Notes: generated by a model not told the origin, from the letters alone. 64,000 bases of DNA from DAHUYF01 sp035623985 (GCA_035623985.1 DASPSJ010000042.1:1-64000); one strand, 5' to 3'. Positions 7,866 through 20,677 are shown, counted from the stretch's first letter. Numbers and translations: made by a program.

Positions 7866-8711
7866 TCAGCCCCAGGCGACCACTTTCTGGCGCTGCTCGC
7901 CCAGGCCGCTGATCCCCAGATGCATGACGTCGCCGGGCTTGAGGAACTGCGGCGGCTTCATCCCGAGGCCGACGCCGGCCGGCGTGCCGGTGGGAATGAC
8001 GTCGCCCGGCATCAAGGTCATGAACTCGCTGATGTAGCTGACGATCTTGGCGCAGGCGAAGATCATGTCGCGGGTCGAGCTTTGCTGCACCGGCCGGCCG
8101 TTCACCTCGCAGAAGAGGTCGAGCGCCTGCGGGTCGGGTATCTCGTCGGTGGTCACCAGCCAGGGGCCCAGCGGACAGAAAGTGTCGGCGCTCTTGCCCT
8201 TCATCCAATTGCCGCCGCGCTCGAACTGAAAGCTGCGCTCGGAGACGTCGTTGGCGATGCAATAGCCCGCGACATGCTTCAGCGCCTCGGCCTCGCCGAC
8301 ATAGCGCGCGGTGGTGCCGATGACGATGCCGAGCTCGACCTCCCAATCGCCCTTCTGCGCGCCCTTGGGCAGAACCACGTCGTCATTGGGGCCGGAGATC
8401 GCGGTGACCGCCTTCATGAACAGCACCGGCTCCTTCGGGATGTCCATGCCGCCTTCTCTCGCGTGCTCGAAATAATTGAGCCCGACGCAGACCACCTTCG
8501 GCACCTGGGCGACGCAAGGACCCAGGCGCGGCGCGCCGGAGACGGCGGGAAGGCCGTTCGGATCGAGCTTGCGCAGCCGGTCGAGCGAGGCCGGCGACAG
8601 GATGTCGGGGGTCAGATCCCTGATCACGCCGGAGAGGTCGCGCAGCCGGCCGGCGCGATCGAGCATCCCGGGTTTCTCCTGGCCGCGCGGGCCATAACGA
8701 AGCAGCTTCAT
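7866..8711 (-). CDS. FAH-family hydrolase, probable 2,4-diketo-3-deoxy-sugar acid hydrolase
   Basis: A 281-residue protein of the fumarylacetoacetate hydrolase family. The N-terminal MKLLRYGPRGQEKPG, the metal-site block GDWEVELGIVIG, the NDVSERSFQFERGGNWMKGKSADTF stretch and the closing GDVIPTGTPAGVG are all present. This subgroup includes enzymes that split 2,4-diketo-3-deoxy-L-fuconate or -rhamnonate into pyruvate and L-lactate with Mg2+. The next gene upstream in the same direction encodes an SDR closely resembling 2-keto-3-deoxy-L-fuconate dehydrogenase, which would make the substrate. Good ribosome site (GGAAGGGGAAGAACC). The other plausible function is acylpyruvate hydrolysis. Confidence 0.75.
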   Translation of the reverse strand: MKLLRYGPRGQEKPGMLDRAGRLRDLSGVIRDLTPDILSPASLDRLRKLDPNGLPAVSGAPRLGPCVAQVPKVVCVGLNYFEHAREGGMDIPKEPVLFMKAVTAISGPNDDVVLPKGAQKGDWEVELGIVIGTTARYVGEAEALKHVAGYCIANDVSERSFQFERGGNWMKGKSADTFCPLGPWLVTTDEIPDPQALDLFCEVNGRPVQQSSTRDMIFACAKIVSYISEFMTLMPGDVIPTGTPAGVGLGMKPPQFLKPGDVMHLGISGLGEQRQKVVAWG

Positions 8712-8737
8712 GGTTCTTCCCCTTCCCTAAAACAGGT

Positions 8738-9487
8738 TCAGAGCGTCCAGCCGCCATCGATGACGTGGATGGCACCGGTGGTGAAACGCGATTCGTCGCC
8801 GGCGAGATAGACGGCGAGCGCGGCGATCTCCTCGGCGGTGCCGAGCCGGCCCAGCGGCTGGCGCGCGATGAAAGCCTCGCGCACCGCGGGCGTCCCGCCT
8901 TGGGCGGCGATGCGGTCCTCGAGCGAGGGCGTGGCGATGGTGCCGGGGCAGATGGCGTTGCAGAGGATGCCCTGCTTGACGAAGTCGATGGCGACCGACT
9001 TGGTGAGCCCGATCACCGCCGCCTTGCTGGTGCCGTAGACGAAACGGTTGGGCGCGCCTTTGACCGAGGAAACGCTCGAGGACATGTTGATGATCGAGGC
9101 GCCCATGCCGCGCTTCAGCATCGCCGGCAGGAAGGCGCGGATCATCAGATACATGCCGCGCAGATTGAGGGTGAGGGTGAAATCCCAATCCTTCTCCGTG
9201 CAGTCGAGCACCGTGCCGTGATGGACGAAGCCGGCGCAGTTGAACAGCACGTCGACCGCACCGAGCTCGCCCGCCAGCGCCGCTATCGCGCCGGCGTCGG
9301 TGACGTCGAGGCGGCGGAGGTCGAGCGCGCCCCGCGCCTCGCGCTTCAGCGTCTCGAGCTTGCCGACATCGATATCGGTGGCGATGACGCGCGCGCCCTC
9401 GGCGGCGAAGGCCAGCGCCGAAGCGCGGCCGATGCCCTGCGCCGCGGCCGTGACCAGCGCGGTCTTGCCCTCGAGCCGCTCGGCCAT
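8738..9487 (-). CDS. SDR dehydrogenase, DHRS6/2-keto-3-deoxy-fuconate dehydrogenase type
   Basis: A 249-residue classical short-chain dehydrogenase. The cofactor motif TAAAQGIGRAS, the unusual NCAGFVHHGTVLDC in place of NNAG, the active-site NMSSSVSSVKG...YGTSK and the exit NAICPGTIATPSL are seen. That FVHHGTVLDC...KDWDF pattern is the one I know from the DHRS6/BDH2 group, which includes bacterial 2-keto-3-deoxy-L-fuconate dehydrogenase. Start at 9487 follows a strong GGAGGGAGG site; a longer upstream extension is rejected for that reason. The gene runs directly into the FAH hydrolase 26 bases downstream, consistent with two successive steps of one deoxysugar-acid route. A 3-hydroxybutyrate dehydrogenase role is the main alternative. 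Confidence 0.75.
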   Translation of the reverse strand: MAERLEGKTALVTAAAQGIGRASALAFAAEGARVIATDIDVGKLETLKREARGALDLRRLDVTDAGAIAALAGELGAVDVLFNCAGFVHHGTVLDCTEKDWDFTLTLNLRGMYLMIRAFLPAMLKRGMGASIINMSSSVSSVKGAPNRFVYGTSKAAVIGLTKSVAIDFVKQGILCNAICPGTIATPSLEDRIAAQGGTPAVREAFIARQPLGRLGTAEEIAALAVYLAGDESRFTTGAIHVIDGGWTL

Positions 9488-9687
9488 TGCGTCCTCCCTC
9501 CTCCTTGCCGAAGGCAAATTGCCATGCCGGAAGGCCGGCTGCAAATCGGCAGGCGGCATCGTGCTTAAACGCCCTTAACCAATCGCGCGGGCAAGCTCGG
9601 CGCAAACGCCGCAAGGGCATCGCCGGCACCGCCGCCGCCGAGCGGATCGGCGGTGCGCCCCCCGACCGCCGGACAAGACGCCGCGGA

Positions 9688-10428
9688 TCAGCGGGCGCGG
9701 CCGGCAAGCGCCGCCAGATAGGCGCGGACGCGCTTGGCATTGACGCCGAGATCGGAGATGCCGACGCGGCTCGCCGAGCGCAGATCGACGCGCGTGCCGG
9801 CGCCGTCCGCGCTCAGACGGATGACGATGTCGTCGACAAAACCGAACCAACTCGTCCTGTCATAAGCCTCGATGCGCCCCAGCGCCGCATCCTCGGCCAC
9901 GACCGTCCAGCCCATCGCCTCGGCGGCGTCGCGCGCGCGGACGAAGGCATCGGCCGGCGCCGCGTCGAGGCGGAGCGGCGCGAGGTCGGGATAGGCGCGC
10001 TGCTGCAGCGCCGCCAGCCGCGCACGGTCATAGGCGCCGGTGGCGCCGGGCAGCTCGGTCCGGCGCAAGGCCAGCAGCGCCTCGAAAGACGGCGCGTCGG
10101 CGGTGTCGGTGCTGACGTCGTTGAACGGCATTTTTTCCGCAAGCTTTCTTACGCGCAGCGGCAGCGCAACGGCGGCGGCGCCGATGAAGAGGATGGCAAG
10201 CAGCATAATCGCGGTGCCCGGCCCCGTGCGCCAGCCGCCCGCGCCCAGCGAGACCAGCGCCAGCAGCGCCGCCAGCGCGCCGGCGATGAGGCCCAGCGCC
10301 ACCACCCGGGTGAGCGCGGTGAGCGCCGACCAAAGACGGAGCCGATAGCCCAGCGGCGCCGCCAGCATCAGCGCCGCGGTCAGGAGGATGAGCGCCGCGG
10401 CCAGATGCGCGCTGACCTCGGCAAGCAC
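9688..10428 (-). CDS. DUF1499 membrane protein (second of tandem pair)
   Basis: A 246-residue protein with about four hydrophobic segments in residues 5-105 and a soluble DUF1499 domain in residues 120-246, recognisable by AYPDLAPLRLDAAPADAFVRA, GWTVVAEDAALGRIEAYDRTSWFGFVDDIVIRL and the ending GVNAKRVRAYLAAL. The family has no established function. Its start lies 8 bases after the stop of a paralogue, so the two are co-transcribed and probably arose by tandem duplication. Confidence 0.8.
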   Translation of the reverse strand: MLAEVSAHLAAALILLTAALMLAAPLGYRLRLWSALTALTRVVALGLIAGALAALLALVSLGAGGWRTGPGTAIMLLAILFIGAAAVALPLRVRKLAEKMPFNDVSTDTADAPSFEALLALRRTELPGATGAYDRARLAALQQRAYPDLAPLRLDAAPADAFVRARDAAEAMGWTVVAEDAALGRIEAYDRTSWFGFVDDIVIRLSADGAGTRVDLRSASRVGISDLGVNAKRVRAYLAALAGRAR

Positions 10429-10435
10429 GGCGGCG

Positions 10436-11233
10436 CTATCCCAGATCCGGCTTCAGCGCCGCCAGATAGGCGCGAATGCGCGCGGCATTGACGCCGAAAT
10501 CGCTGTTCCCCTGCCGGCTTTCCGAGCGCATGTCGATGCGGCTGCCGGCGCCGTCGGCGCTGACGCGGACGACGAAATCGTCGGTGAAGCCCATGAAGAC
10601 GCTGCGCTGGCTGCCCTCGATCGTCCCTGCGGCGGGGTCGCTCTTGACGATAGTCCAGCCCGACATGGCTTCGGCGGTCGCCAGCGCGCGCTTGAACGCT
10701 TCTGCCGGCGGCAGCGCCGTCTTCAGCGGCGCGAGATCGGGATAGCCCGCCTGTTGCTGCTTGGCGAGGTCGGGCCCGGCATAGACGGGAGAGGCGCCGT
10801 TCTCCGCCGCCCGCGCCGCCAGCGTCGCGGCGAAGGCCGGAGGGCTCACGGGATCGGTGGTGATGTCATGGATGCGCGGCAAGGGCGTGTTGTGCAGCAG
10901 CGGCAACGGCGCGACGCGGGCGTAGAGCTGCAAAGGGTAATAGGCGAGGACGGCGCCGCCGACGAGGCCGATGAGCGCCATGGCCCGCGCAGCGCCGGTC
11001 ATGCCGGTCCACCACACCAGCGCGATCAGCGACACGATGAAACCCGCGGCGCCGACGAAGACGGCCGGCTGCATCAGGTACTGGAAGGACGTGCGGAAAT
11101 GCCACAGCCCCAGGCGCCAGCCGATCGGCGCCAGCGCCAGCAGCACCGCCGCCAGCAGCGCCAGCAAAATCCCGAGACGCGGCACATAATGGGCAAGCCG
11201 GCTCGAGCCGGCGTTCATCGTCAGTTCAGCCAT
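10436..11233 (-). CDS. DUF1499 membrane protein (first of tandem pair)
   Basis: A 265-residue paralogue of the downstream gene: hydrophobic segments near residues 17-35, 50-75 and 80-100, then a DUF1499 domain (AGYPDLAPLKTALPPAEAFKRAL, GTIEGSQRSVFMGFTDDFVVRV, GVNAARIRAYLAAL). The start has GGAGGGAGG immediately upstream. The two copies share the soluble domain much better than the membrane part, so they may form a heteromer or have diverged to different membrane positions. No function is known. Confidence 0.8.
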   Translation of the reverse strand: MAELTMNAGSSRLAHYVPRLGILLALLAAVLLALAPIGWRLGLWHFRTSFQYLMQPAVFVGAAGFIVSLIALVWWTGMTGAARAMALIGLVGGAVLAYYPLQLYARVAPLPLLHNTPLPRIHDITTDPVSPPAFAATLAARAAENGASPVYAGPDLAKQQQAGYPDLAPLKTALPPAEAFKRALATAEAMSGWTIVKSDPAAGTIEGSQRSVFMGFTDDFVVRVSADGAGSRIDMRSESRQGNSDFGVNAARIRAYLAALKPDLG

Positions 11234-11304
11234 GCCTCCCTCCCGGAAAACGGGCCGTTCGATCGGCCGCTGCTTCCCAACCTAGCGTCTCCCCTGAAGC
11301 GGTT

Positions 11305-12309
11305 CTAGCCAGCGGCCACCAGCGCCTTCTGCGCCGGGAGATCATCCTCGATGAAGGCCTGGACGATCTCGTCGATGCCGGCATCGGCGTGGACGCCGAA
11401 GCTTTCCGCGCGCTTGGCGAGGAGGAAGCGCGGCCAGCCATCGGCAATCTTCTGGAGGAACGGATCGGGCTCCCAGCGGATGCGATCGACCGCCGCGGCG
11501 CCGCCGGCGCGGCGCAGCGCCTCGACCATGTCCGCCACCGTCACCGAGATGCTCGGCAACAGCAAGGCGCGGTTGAAGCCGAAGCGCTCGCCCGGCAGGT
11601 CGTGCAAGCGCACGATCGCCTCCACCAGGCGACGCGGCGACAGGATGGCCATGAACGCCTCGCGCGAGACCGGACAGACCATCTCGACGCCGCTCAGCGG
11701 CTCGCGGAACAGGGCGGAGACCCAACTCGAGGTGGCGCGGTTGGGGCGGCCCGGCCGCACCACGATGGTCGGAAAGCGCAGCGCGCGGCCGTCGACATAG
11801 CCCTTCCGGCTGTAGTCGTTGACCAGAAACTCGCCGATCGCCTTTTGCGCCCCATAGGAGGTCTGCGGCGTCAGCGGCGTGTCGTCGCTGACGGTTGGCG
11901 GGATGTCGCCGCCATAGACCGCGACCGAGCTGGCAAAGACCACATGCGGCCTCGTGCCGAGCGCGCGGCAGGCCTCGAGCACGGCGCGGGTGCCGTCGAG
12001 ATTGACGCGGTAGCCGGTATCGGTGTCGGCCTCGGCGTGGCCGCTGACCACCGCGGCGAGATGGAAGACGCTGCCGGTGGTCCGCCCGATGACCCCGCGC
12101 AGGACGGCGGGGTCGGCGACGTCGCCGGCGACGATCTTCAGGCGCTTGTCGGGCGCCATCGGCAGTTGCGGCGCGGCCAAATCGAACAGCACTACCTCGT
12201 CGATGGCCGTCTGGCGCCCGTCAGGGCCGGCGAGGGTGCCGCGCTGCAACAGATGCTGCGCCAAACGGCGCCCGATAAAGCCGGTGCCGCCGGTGATGAC
12301 CACTTTCAT
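11305..12309 (-). CDS. NAD-dependent epimerase/dehydratase, DenD-like
   Basis: A 334-residue extended SDR. Seen: the dinucleotide motif TGGTGFIGRRL, the acidic stretch after it, the VFHLAAVVSGHAEADTDTGYRVNLDGT block, and the catalytic SYGAQK (Tyr-x3-Lys). The overall pattern, with RFPTIVVRPGRPNRATSSWVSALFREPLSG, matches D-erythronate dehydrogenase (DenD), which oxidises D-erythronate to 2-oxo-tetronate. The partner genes DenT/OtnK and OtnC are not nearby, so the assignment rests on sequence alone. It has an AGGAG ribosome site 7 bases from the ATG. It diverges from the tonB-like gene. Confidence 0.75.
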   Translation of the reverse strand: MKVVITGGTGFIGRRLAQHLLQRGTLAGPDGRQTAIDEVVLFDLAAPQLPMAPDKRLKIVAGDVADPAVLRGVIGRTTGSVFHLAAVVSGHAEADTDTGYRVNLDGTRAVLEACRALGTRPHVVFASSVAVYGGDIPPTVSDDTPLTPQTSYGAQKAIGEFLVNDYSRKGYVDGRALRFPTIVVRPGRPNRATSSWVSALFREPLSGVEMVCPVSREAFMAILSPRRLVEAIVRLHDLPGERFGFNRALLLPSISVTVADMVEALRRAGGAAAVDRIRWEPDPFLQKIADGWPRFLLAKRAESFGVHADAGIDEIVQAFIEDDLPAQKALVAAG

Positions 12310-12459
12310 TATAATGCTCCTTTAAGAATGCTGCTTCCCTATGGCTGGACCTGCCGGGACCGGGACCGCTAGTCTTTCGTCGATCGACGGCGGAAACAAG
12401 CGGAGGATGCCGCTCGGGAGGAAGCCGGCGCTGCCGCTCTCTGCCAGGGTTCCGATGCC

Positions 12460-13410
12460 GTGTCGCACAACGACAAAGACAAAAAAGCCCTAGCGCCGCC
12501 GACCGCCGGCCGGCCCGAGGCGCGGGCGCCGCGCAAGGGCGCGCTCGCCGCCTCGCTGGGCCTCCATGCGGGCGTGCTGCTGGCGCTGGTGCTGATCGCG
12601 CTCTCGGGCGTGACGAAGCCGCCCGAAGCGCCGCCGGTCCGGGTGATGCTGGCGACCGAGGGTCCGGGAGCGGCCGGCGCTTTAGGCGGCAATGACGGCG
12701 GCGGCGGGGCGGCGGAAGCGAGCGGCGCGCCGCCGGCCGCCGCGAGCAGCGAAACGGCGGAGGCCCCGGCGAGCGCGGCGCCCGGCGCCGAGACGCCGGA
12801 GGAACTGGCGGAGGCGCCAGCCGCAGCGCTGGAGCCTTCGGCGGCACCGGTGCCGCAAGCGGCGACGCCCGAGCCGCCGGCCGCGCCTTTGCCGACGCCG
12901 CCCCGGCGCAAGCCGGCGCGGCCGCAACCGGCTCCGGCCGAGACCGCATCGCCGCCGACATCCGCGCCGGAGGAGCTTGCCGCCGCCGCGCCGCTGGCGC
13001 CGGGCGCTCCCGGCTCAGGCGAGGGTCCCGGCGGGGCGGCGGGCCTCGGCACCGGCGCCGAAGGCGCCGGCCACGGCGCGATCGGCAACGGCCCGATCGA
13101 AGGGCCGGGCGACGACTATCTCGAGCGGCTGCGGCGCTGGCTCAACAAATACAAGCGCTATCCCGACCAGGCGAAGAAGGACAAGCAGCAAGGCCAGCTC
13201 ATCGTCAGCTTCACCATCCTGCGCGACGGCACCGTGACCAATCCGCGCATCGAGCGCAGCTCCGGCTTTCCGCTGCTCGACGACGCGGCGCTGGGGATGC
13301 TGCGCGACGCCTCGCCGGTGCCGCCGCTGCCGCCGAGCTATCGCGCCGCGTCCGCCACCATCGACCTGCCGGTCGAATTCGAGCTCGGCTTCTTCGTGCG
13401 TAATTTCTAA
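12460..13410 (+). CDS. TonB-family energy transducer
   Basis: A 316-residue TonB-like protein: short basic cytosolic N-terminus, a single membrane helix near residues 27-48 (AASLGLHAGVLLALVLIALSG), a long Ala/Pro/Glu-rich periplasmic linker (about 50-215), and a C-terminal TonB domain (about 223-316) with YLERLRRWLNKYKRYPDQAKKDKQQG and ...LDDAALGMLRDASPVPPLP. It should carry proton-motive energy to outer-membrane receptors. No exbB, exbD or receptor gene is in the window. The start is a GTG; the ATG 5 bases earlier is in another frame. Confidence 0.85.
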   Translation: MSHNDKDKKALAPPTAGRPEARAPRKGALAASLGLHAGVLLALVLIALSGVTKPPEAPPVRVMLATEGPGAAGALGGNDGGGGAAEASGAPPAAASSETAEAPASAAPGAETPEELAEAPAAALEPSAAPVPQAATPEPPAAPLPTPPRRKPARPQPAPAETASPPTSAPEELAAAAPLAPGAPGSGEGPGGAAGLGTGAEGAGHGAIGNGPIEGPGDDYLERLRRWLNKYKRYPDQAKKDKQQGQLIVSFTILRDGTVTNPRIERSSGFPLLDDAALGMLRDASPVPPLPPSYRAASATIDLPVEFELGFFVRNF

Positions 13411-13423
13411 GGGTCCGCGGCGA

Positions 13424-13606
13424 TCAGCCGCGGCCGCCATTGACGTCGGGGTAGCCGGGGATCGGCGTGCCGTAGACCGGGTCGACCGGCTGCTGCGCGC
13501 CGTTGCGCGGCGAGTCCGGCGTCCAAAGCGGCCCGTGCGTCGGAGTGCAGCCGCCAAGCGCGAGCAGCGCCGCCGCCAGGGCCAAGAAGATCGACCGTTT
13601 CCGCAT
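13424..13606 (-). CDS. Small lipoprotein of unknown function
   Basis: A 60-residue protein with a lipoprotein signal: MRKRSIFLALAAALLALGGC, lipobox LGGC with the acylated Cys at residue 20. The mature 40 residues are Pro/Gly-rich and without a recognisable domain. I start at the ATG at 13606 because AGGAGG lies 9 bases upstream; a TTG seven codons earlier has no site. It converges on the tonB-like gene with a 13-base gap. Confidence 0.65.
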   Translation of the reverse strand: MRKRSIFLALAAALLALGGCTPTHGPLWTPDSPRNGAQQPVDPVYGTPIPGYPDVNGGRG

Positions 13607-13687
13607 GTCCTCACGCCTCCTGCTCAAGAGGAGATAGGCGCCGGCGGCGCCCGCCGCAAGCGCCGGGAGAAGCGATGGTTGCCGCCG

Positions 13688-15574
<1,887 letters not shown>

Positions 15575-15629
15575 GGTCCCCGGGCTTAGCATGATTCGCG
15601 CGCGGCCGGAAGACGGCCGCGGCTTCCCG

Positions 15630-16076
15630 CTAGAGTCCCGTGGGCGTGAACTTGGCGCCTTCCTCGATCATGCCCTTGCCGGGCACGAAGTTGAATTCGA
15701 TGCGAATGCCGGAGGGATCCTCGACCAGGAAGGAATAATAGCCCGGCGCCCAGGGACCGTCCTCCGGCGGCCGGACGATGGTGACCTCCTGCTGCTTCAG
15801 GAATTCGTAGACGCTGTCGACATCCTCCCGGCTGCGGCAGCGGAAGCAGAGGTGATGGAGGCCGAGCTCTCCTTGAACGAAGCGGCGGCCGGCAAGCCGC
15901 TCCTCGCACCGGCGCAGGCCCAAGGCCGTCCGTCCGCCGACGTAGTAGATGAAATCCTCGGTGCCGAAGACCTGCTTCAGCCCGAGAAAGGGCAGCAGCG
16001 CCTCATAGAGCGGGCGGCACTTCTCCCACGCGCTCACGGTCAGCATGACATGCGCCATGCCGTTGATCTCGATCAT
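15630..16076 (-). CDS. VOC/glyoxalase-family protein
   Basis: A 148-residue single vicinal-oxygen-chelate unit with two beta-alpha-beta-beta-beta halves. Candidate metal ligands are His9 in GMAHVMLTV, His in LGLHHLCFRC (around residue 74) and Glu in GIRIEFNFVPG near the end. The family covers glyoxalases, extradiol dioxygenases and epimerases; nothing here fixes the substrate. It lies 22 bases downstream of an SDR gene read in the same direction. The ribosome site GAGGAGGCGATC is strong. Confidence 0.75.
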   Translation of the reverse strand: MIEINGMAHVMLTVSAWEKCRPLYEALLPFLGLKQVFGTEDFIYYVGGRTALGLRRCEERLAGRRFVQGELGLHHLCFRCRSREDVDSVYEFLKQQEVTIVRPPEDGPWAPGYYSFLVEDPSGIRIEFNFVPGKGMIEEGAKFTPTGL

Positions 16077-16098
16077 GATCGCCTCCTCCCGCCTCGCG

Positions 16099-16857
16099 TC
16101 AGCCGCGCCCGACGAACGGCATCTTGGTCGCCATGATGGTCATGAACTGCACGTTGGCGTCAAGCGGCAGGCCGGCCATGTAGACCACCGCGCTGGCGAC
16201 GTGCTCCACATCCATGCGCGGTTCGACCGCCATCTCGCCATTGGCCTGGAGAATGCCTTTGGCCATGCGGTCGGTGAGCTCGGTTGCGGCGTTGCCGATG
16301 TCGATCTGGCCGCAGGCGATGTCGTATTTGCGGCAATCGAGCGAGATCGTCTTGGTGAGGCCGGTGACGGCGTGCTTGGTCGCGGTGTAGGCGACCGACA
16401 TCGGCCGCGGCGCATGGGCCGAGATCGAGCCGTTGTTGATGATGCGCCCGCCGCGCGGCGTCTGCGCCTTCATGATCTTGATCGCCTCCTGGGCGCAGAG
16501 GAAGGAGCCGGTGAGATTGGCGTCGACCACCTTCTTCCATTGCTCGAAAGGCAGATCCTCGAGCGGCACCGCCGGCGCGCCGCTGCCGGCGTTGTTGAAG
16601 AGCAGGTCGAGCCGCCCGAAGGCTTCCTTCGTGGCGGCAAAAAGCGCCTTCACCTGGGCGGGGTCACCGACATCGGTGGGCACGACGATGCTGCGCCGGC
16701 CCTCCCCCTTGCCCTGCTCCGCGGTCTTCTCCAGCGCCTCCTTGCGCCGCCCGGCGAGCGCCACGGCATAGCCCGCCTGCATCAATGCCAGCGCCACCGC
16801 CCGGCCGATCCCGCTGCCGGCGCCGGTGACGACGGCGGCCTTGTCTGCGCTGCTCAT
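16099..16857 (-). CDS. Short-chain dehydrogenase/reductase
   Basis: A 252-residue classical SDR with cofactor motif TGAGSGIGRAV, NNAG at about residue 85, and the active site NNGSISAHAPRPMSVAYTATK with Tyr-x3-Lys. Start at 16857 (MSSADK) follows GAGGAGAATC; the longer upstream extension has no family resemblance. It shares a direction and a 22-base gap with the VOC gene, suggesting a two-gene unit, and diverges from the beta-oxidation gene at 17051. Substrate unknown. Confidence 0.75.
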   Translation of the reverse strand: MSSADKAAVVTGAGSGIGRAVALALMQAGYAVALAGRRKEALEKTAEQGKGEGRRSIVVPTDVGDPAQVKALFAATKEAFGRLDLLFNNAGSGAPAVPLEDLPFEQWKKVVDANLTGSFLCAQEAIKIMKAQTPRGGRIINNGSISAHAPRPMSVAYTATKHAVTGLTKTISLDCRKYDIACGQIDIGNAATELTDRMAKGILQANGEMAVEPRMDVEHVASAVVYMAGLPLDANVQFMTIMATKMPFVGRG

Positions 16858-17050
16858 GATTCTCCTCCCGGATTGCCCGCCGCATCGGCGCGCTCGCGGC
16901 CGATCTCTCCAACGATGGTAGCGCAGGCAAAGCAAGCCGCCTATCGCCGGCGGCAAAAGCGCCGATTAGGGGGACCACCCTTGCCTCGCCGCCGCCTTCG
17001 GCTATTGTCGGTGGAGGGCGCGCCGGCGATGAGGCGCAACGGGAGGAGCG

Positions 17051-19162
<2,112 letters not shown>

Positions 19163-19203
19163 CGCATGTCTCGCTCAGAAGGAATCACCAACGAGTTGAC
19201 TTC

Positions 19204-19367
19204 CCTCTCCGCGCGCAGCGGGGAGAGGGAGGGGACCCGTCGCTCACTTGAGCGACGGGGAGGGTGAGGTGTTTCTCCGCCGCACGATGTTTCCGCCATC
19301 GAGACCCACCTCACCCGCTCGCTGCGCTCGCGCCCTCTCCCCCCGCAAGCGGGCGGAGAGGGCTATG
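19204..19367. repeat. Intergenic inverted-repeat pair (family A, CCCTCTCC...GGGTGAGGTG)
   Basis: Two copies of one element face each other. The left copy (19204-19271) has a CCCTCTCC/GGGGAGAGGG hairpin, a second perfect hairpin CCCGTCGCTCA/TGAGCGACGGG, then GGGTGAGGTG. The right copy (19307-19367) begins CACCTCACCC and ends in CCCTCTCCCC...GCGGAGAGGG. Similar elements are common between genes in alphaproteobacteria. It separates the FadB-like gene from the acyl-CoA dehydrogenase pair and may end transcription or protect message ends. Confidence 0.75.
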
Positions 19368-19405
19368 GTCGGCAGAGGATAGCTATCGCACGCAGGAGAC
19401 ACCCC

Positions 19406-20602
19406 ATGGAACTCGCCTATACGCCCGAAGAACAAGCCTTCCGCGAGGAGGTCAGGAGCTTCATCCGCGACAACCTGCCGGCCGACATCCAGGACAAGGT
19501 GCTGAACGGCAAGAAGATGGGGCGCGAGGATTATCTGCGCTGGCACCGGCTGCTGCACAAGCAGGGCTGGGTCGCGCCGAGCTGGCCGGCGGACCACGGC
19601 GGCACCGGCTGGACGCCGGTGCAGCGCCACATCTTCGAGGACGAATGCGCCGAGGCCGGCGCGCCGCCGATCATCCCTTTCGGCGCGACCATGTGCGGGC
19701 CGGTGATCATCCGCTTCGGCAATGACTGGCAGAAGCAATACTTCCTGCCGCGGATCCTGTCGGGCGAGCACGTCTGGTGCCAGGGCTTCTCCGAGCCCGG
19801 CGCCGGCTCCGATCTCGCCGCGCTCAGGACCAAGGCGACGCGGGACGGCGACCATTACGTCGTCGACGGCCAGAAGACCTGGACGACCTCGGCGCATTTC
19901 GCAGACTGGATCTTCAACCTGGTGCGCACCGATCCCGCCGCCAAGAAGCAGGAAGGCATCTCCTTCCTGCTCGTCGACATGAAGACCCCGGGCATCACCG
20001 TGCGGCCGATCGTCACCATGGACGGCAGCGCCGAGATCAACGAGGTGTTCTTCGACAACGTCAAGGTGCCGGCCAAGAACCTCATCGGCGAGGAGAACAA
20101 GGGCTGGACCTATGCCAAGTTCCTGCTCGGCAACGAGCGCACCGGCATCGCGCGCGTCGGCGCCTCCAAGCGCGAGCTGAAGAAGCTGAAAGAGATCGCG
20201 TCGAGCGAGCGGGAAGGCGGCCGGCCGCTGGCGGCGAGCCCGCGCTTCCGCGACAAGATCGCCGCGCTCGAGGTCGAGCTGATGGCGCTCGAGATCACCA
20301 ACCTGCGCATGATCGCCGCCATGCGCGGCGGCAAGGGGCCCGGCCCCGAAAGCTCGATCCTGAAGCTCAAGGGCTCGGAGATCCAGCAGCGCCTCGCCGA
20401 GCTTGCCATGGAGGCGCTCGGCCCCTACGCCATGCCGTTCCAGCGCGAGGCGATGGAGGCCGGCTGGAACGAGGAGCCGATCGGCCCCGACTACGCCGCC
20501 TTCGCCGCGCCGCATTATTTCAACAACCGCAAGATATCGATCTATGGCGGCTCGAACGAGATCCAGCGCAACGTCATCTCCAAGATGATGCTCGGACTCT
20601 AG
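19406..20602 (+). CDS. Acyl-CoA dehydrogenase, PimC-like large subunit
   Basis: A 398-residue acyl-CoA dehydrogenase: N-terminal helical domain, mid-domain signature GFSEPGAGSDLAALRTKA (around residues 129-146), QKTWTTSAHFADW, and C-terminal SIYGGSNEIQRNVISKMMLGL. The pairing with a second, shorter acyl-CoA dehydrogenase 75 bases downstream matches PimC/PimD, the large and small subunits of pimeloyl-CoA dehydrogenase, and other two-subunit dehydrogenases. It should pass electrons to ETF. The exact acyl-CoA is an inference. Its 5' side carries the family A repeat pair. Confidence 0.85.
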   Translation: MELAYTPEEQAFREEVRSFIRDNLPADIQDKVLNGKKMGREDYLRWHRLLHKQGWVAPSWPADHGGTGWTPVQRHIFEDECAEAGAPPIIPFGATMCGPVIIRFGNDWQKQYFLPRILSGEHVWCQGFSEPGAGSDLAALRTKATRDGDHYVVDGQKTWTTSAHFADWIFNLVRTDPAAKKQEGISFLLVDMKTPGITVRPIVTMDGSAEINEVFFDNVKVPAKNLIGEENKGWTYAKFLLGNERTGIARVGASKRELKKLKEIASSEREGGRPLAASPRFRDKIAALEVELMALEITNLRMIAAMRGGKGPGPESSILKLKGSEIQQRLAELAMEALGPYAMPFQREAMEAGWNEEPIGPDYAAFAAPHYFNNRKISIYGGSNEIQRNVISKMMLGL

Positions 20603-20677
20603 GAGCGCGACAAAGCGACACTCGGTTGCGACGACGGATAGAGCTTCGGCGAACGGGCGCCCGGGGGAGGACTGATC

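Noticed and set aside
9565..9579. TTAA...TTAAC pair resembling a CtrA box
   Set aside because: The spacer is 6 bases instead of 7, which breaks the consensus geometry.
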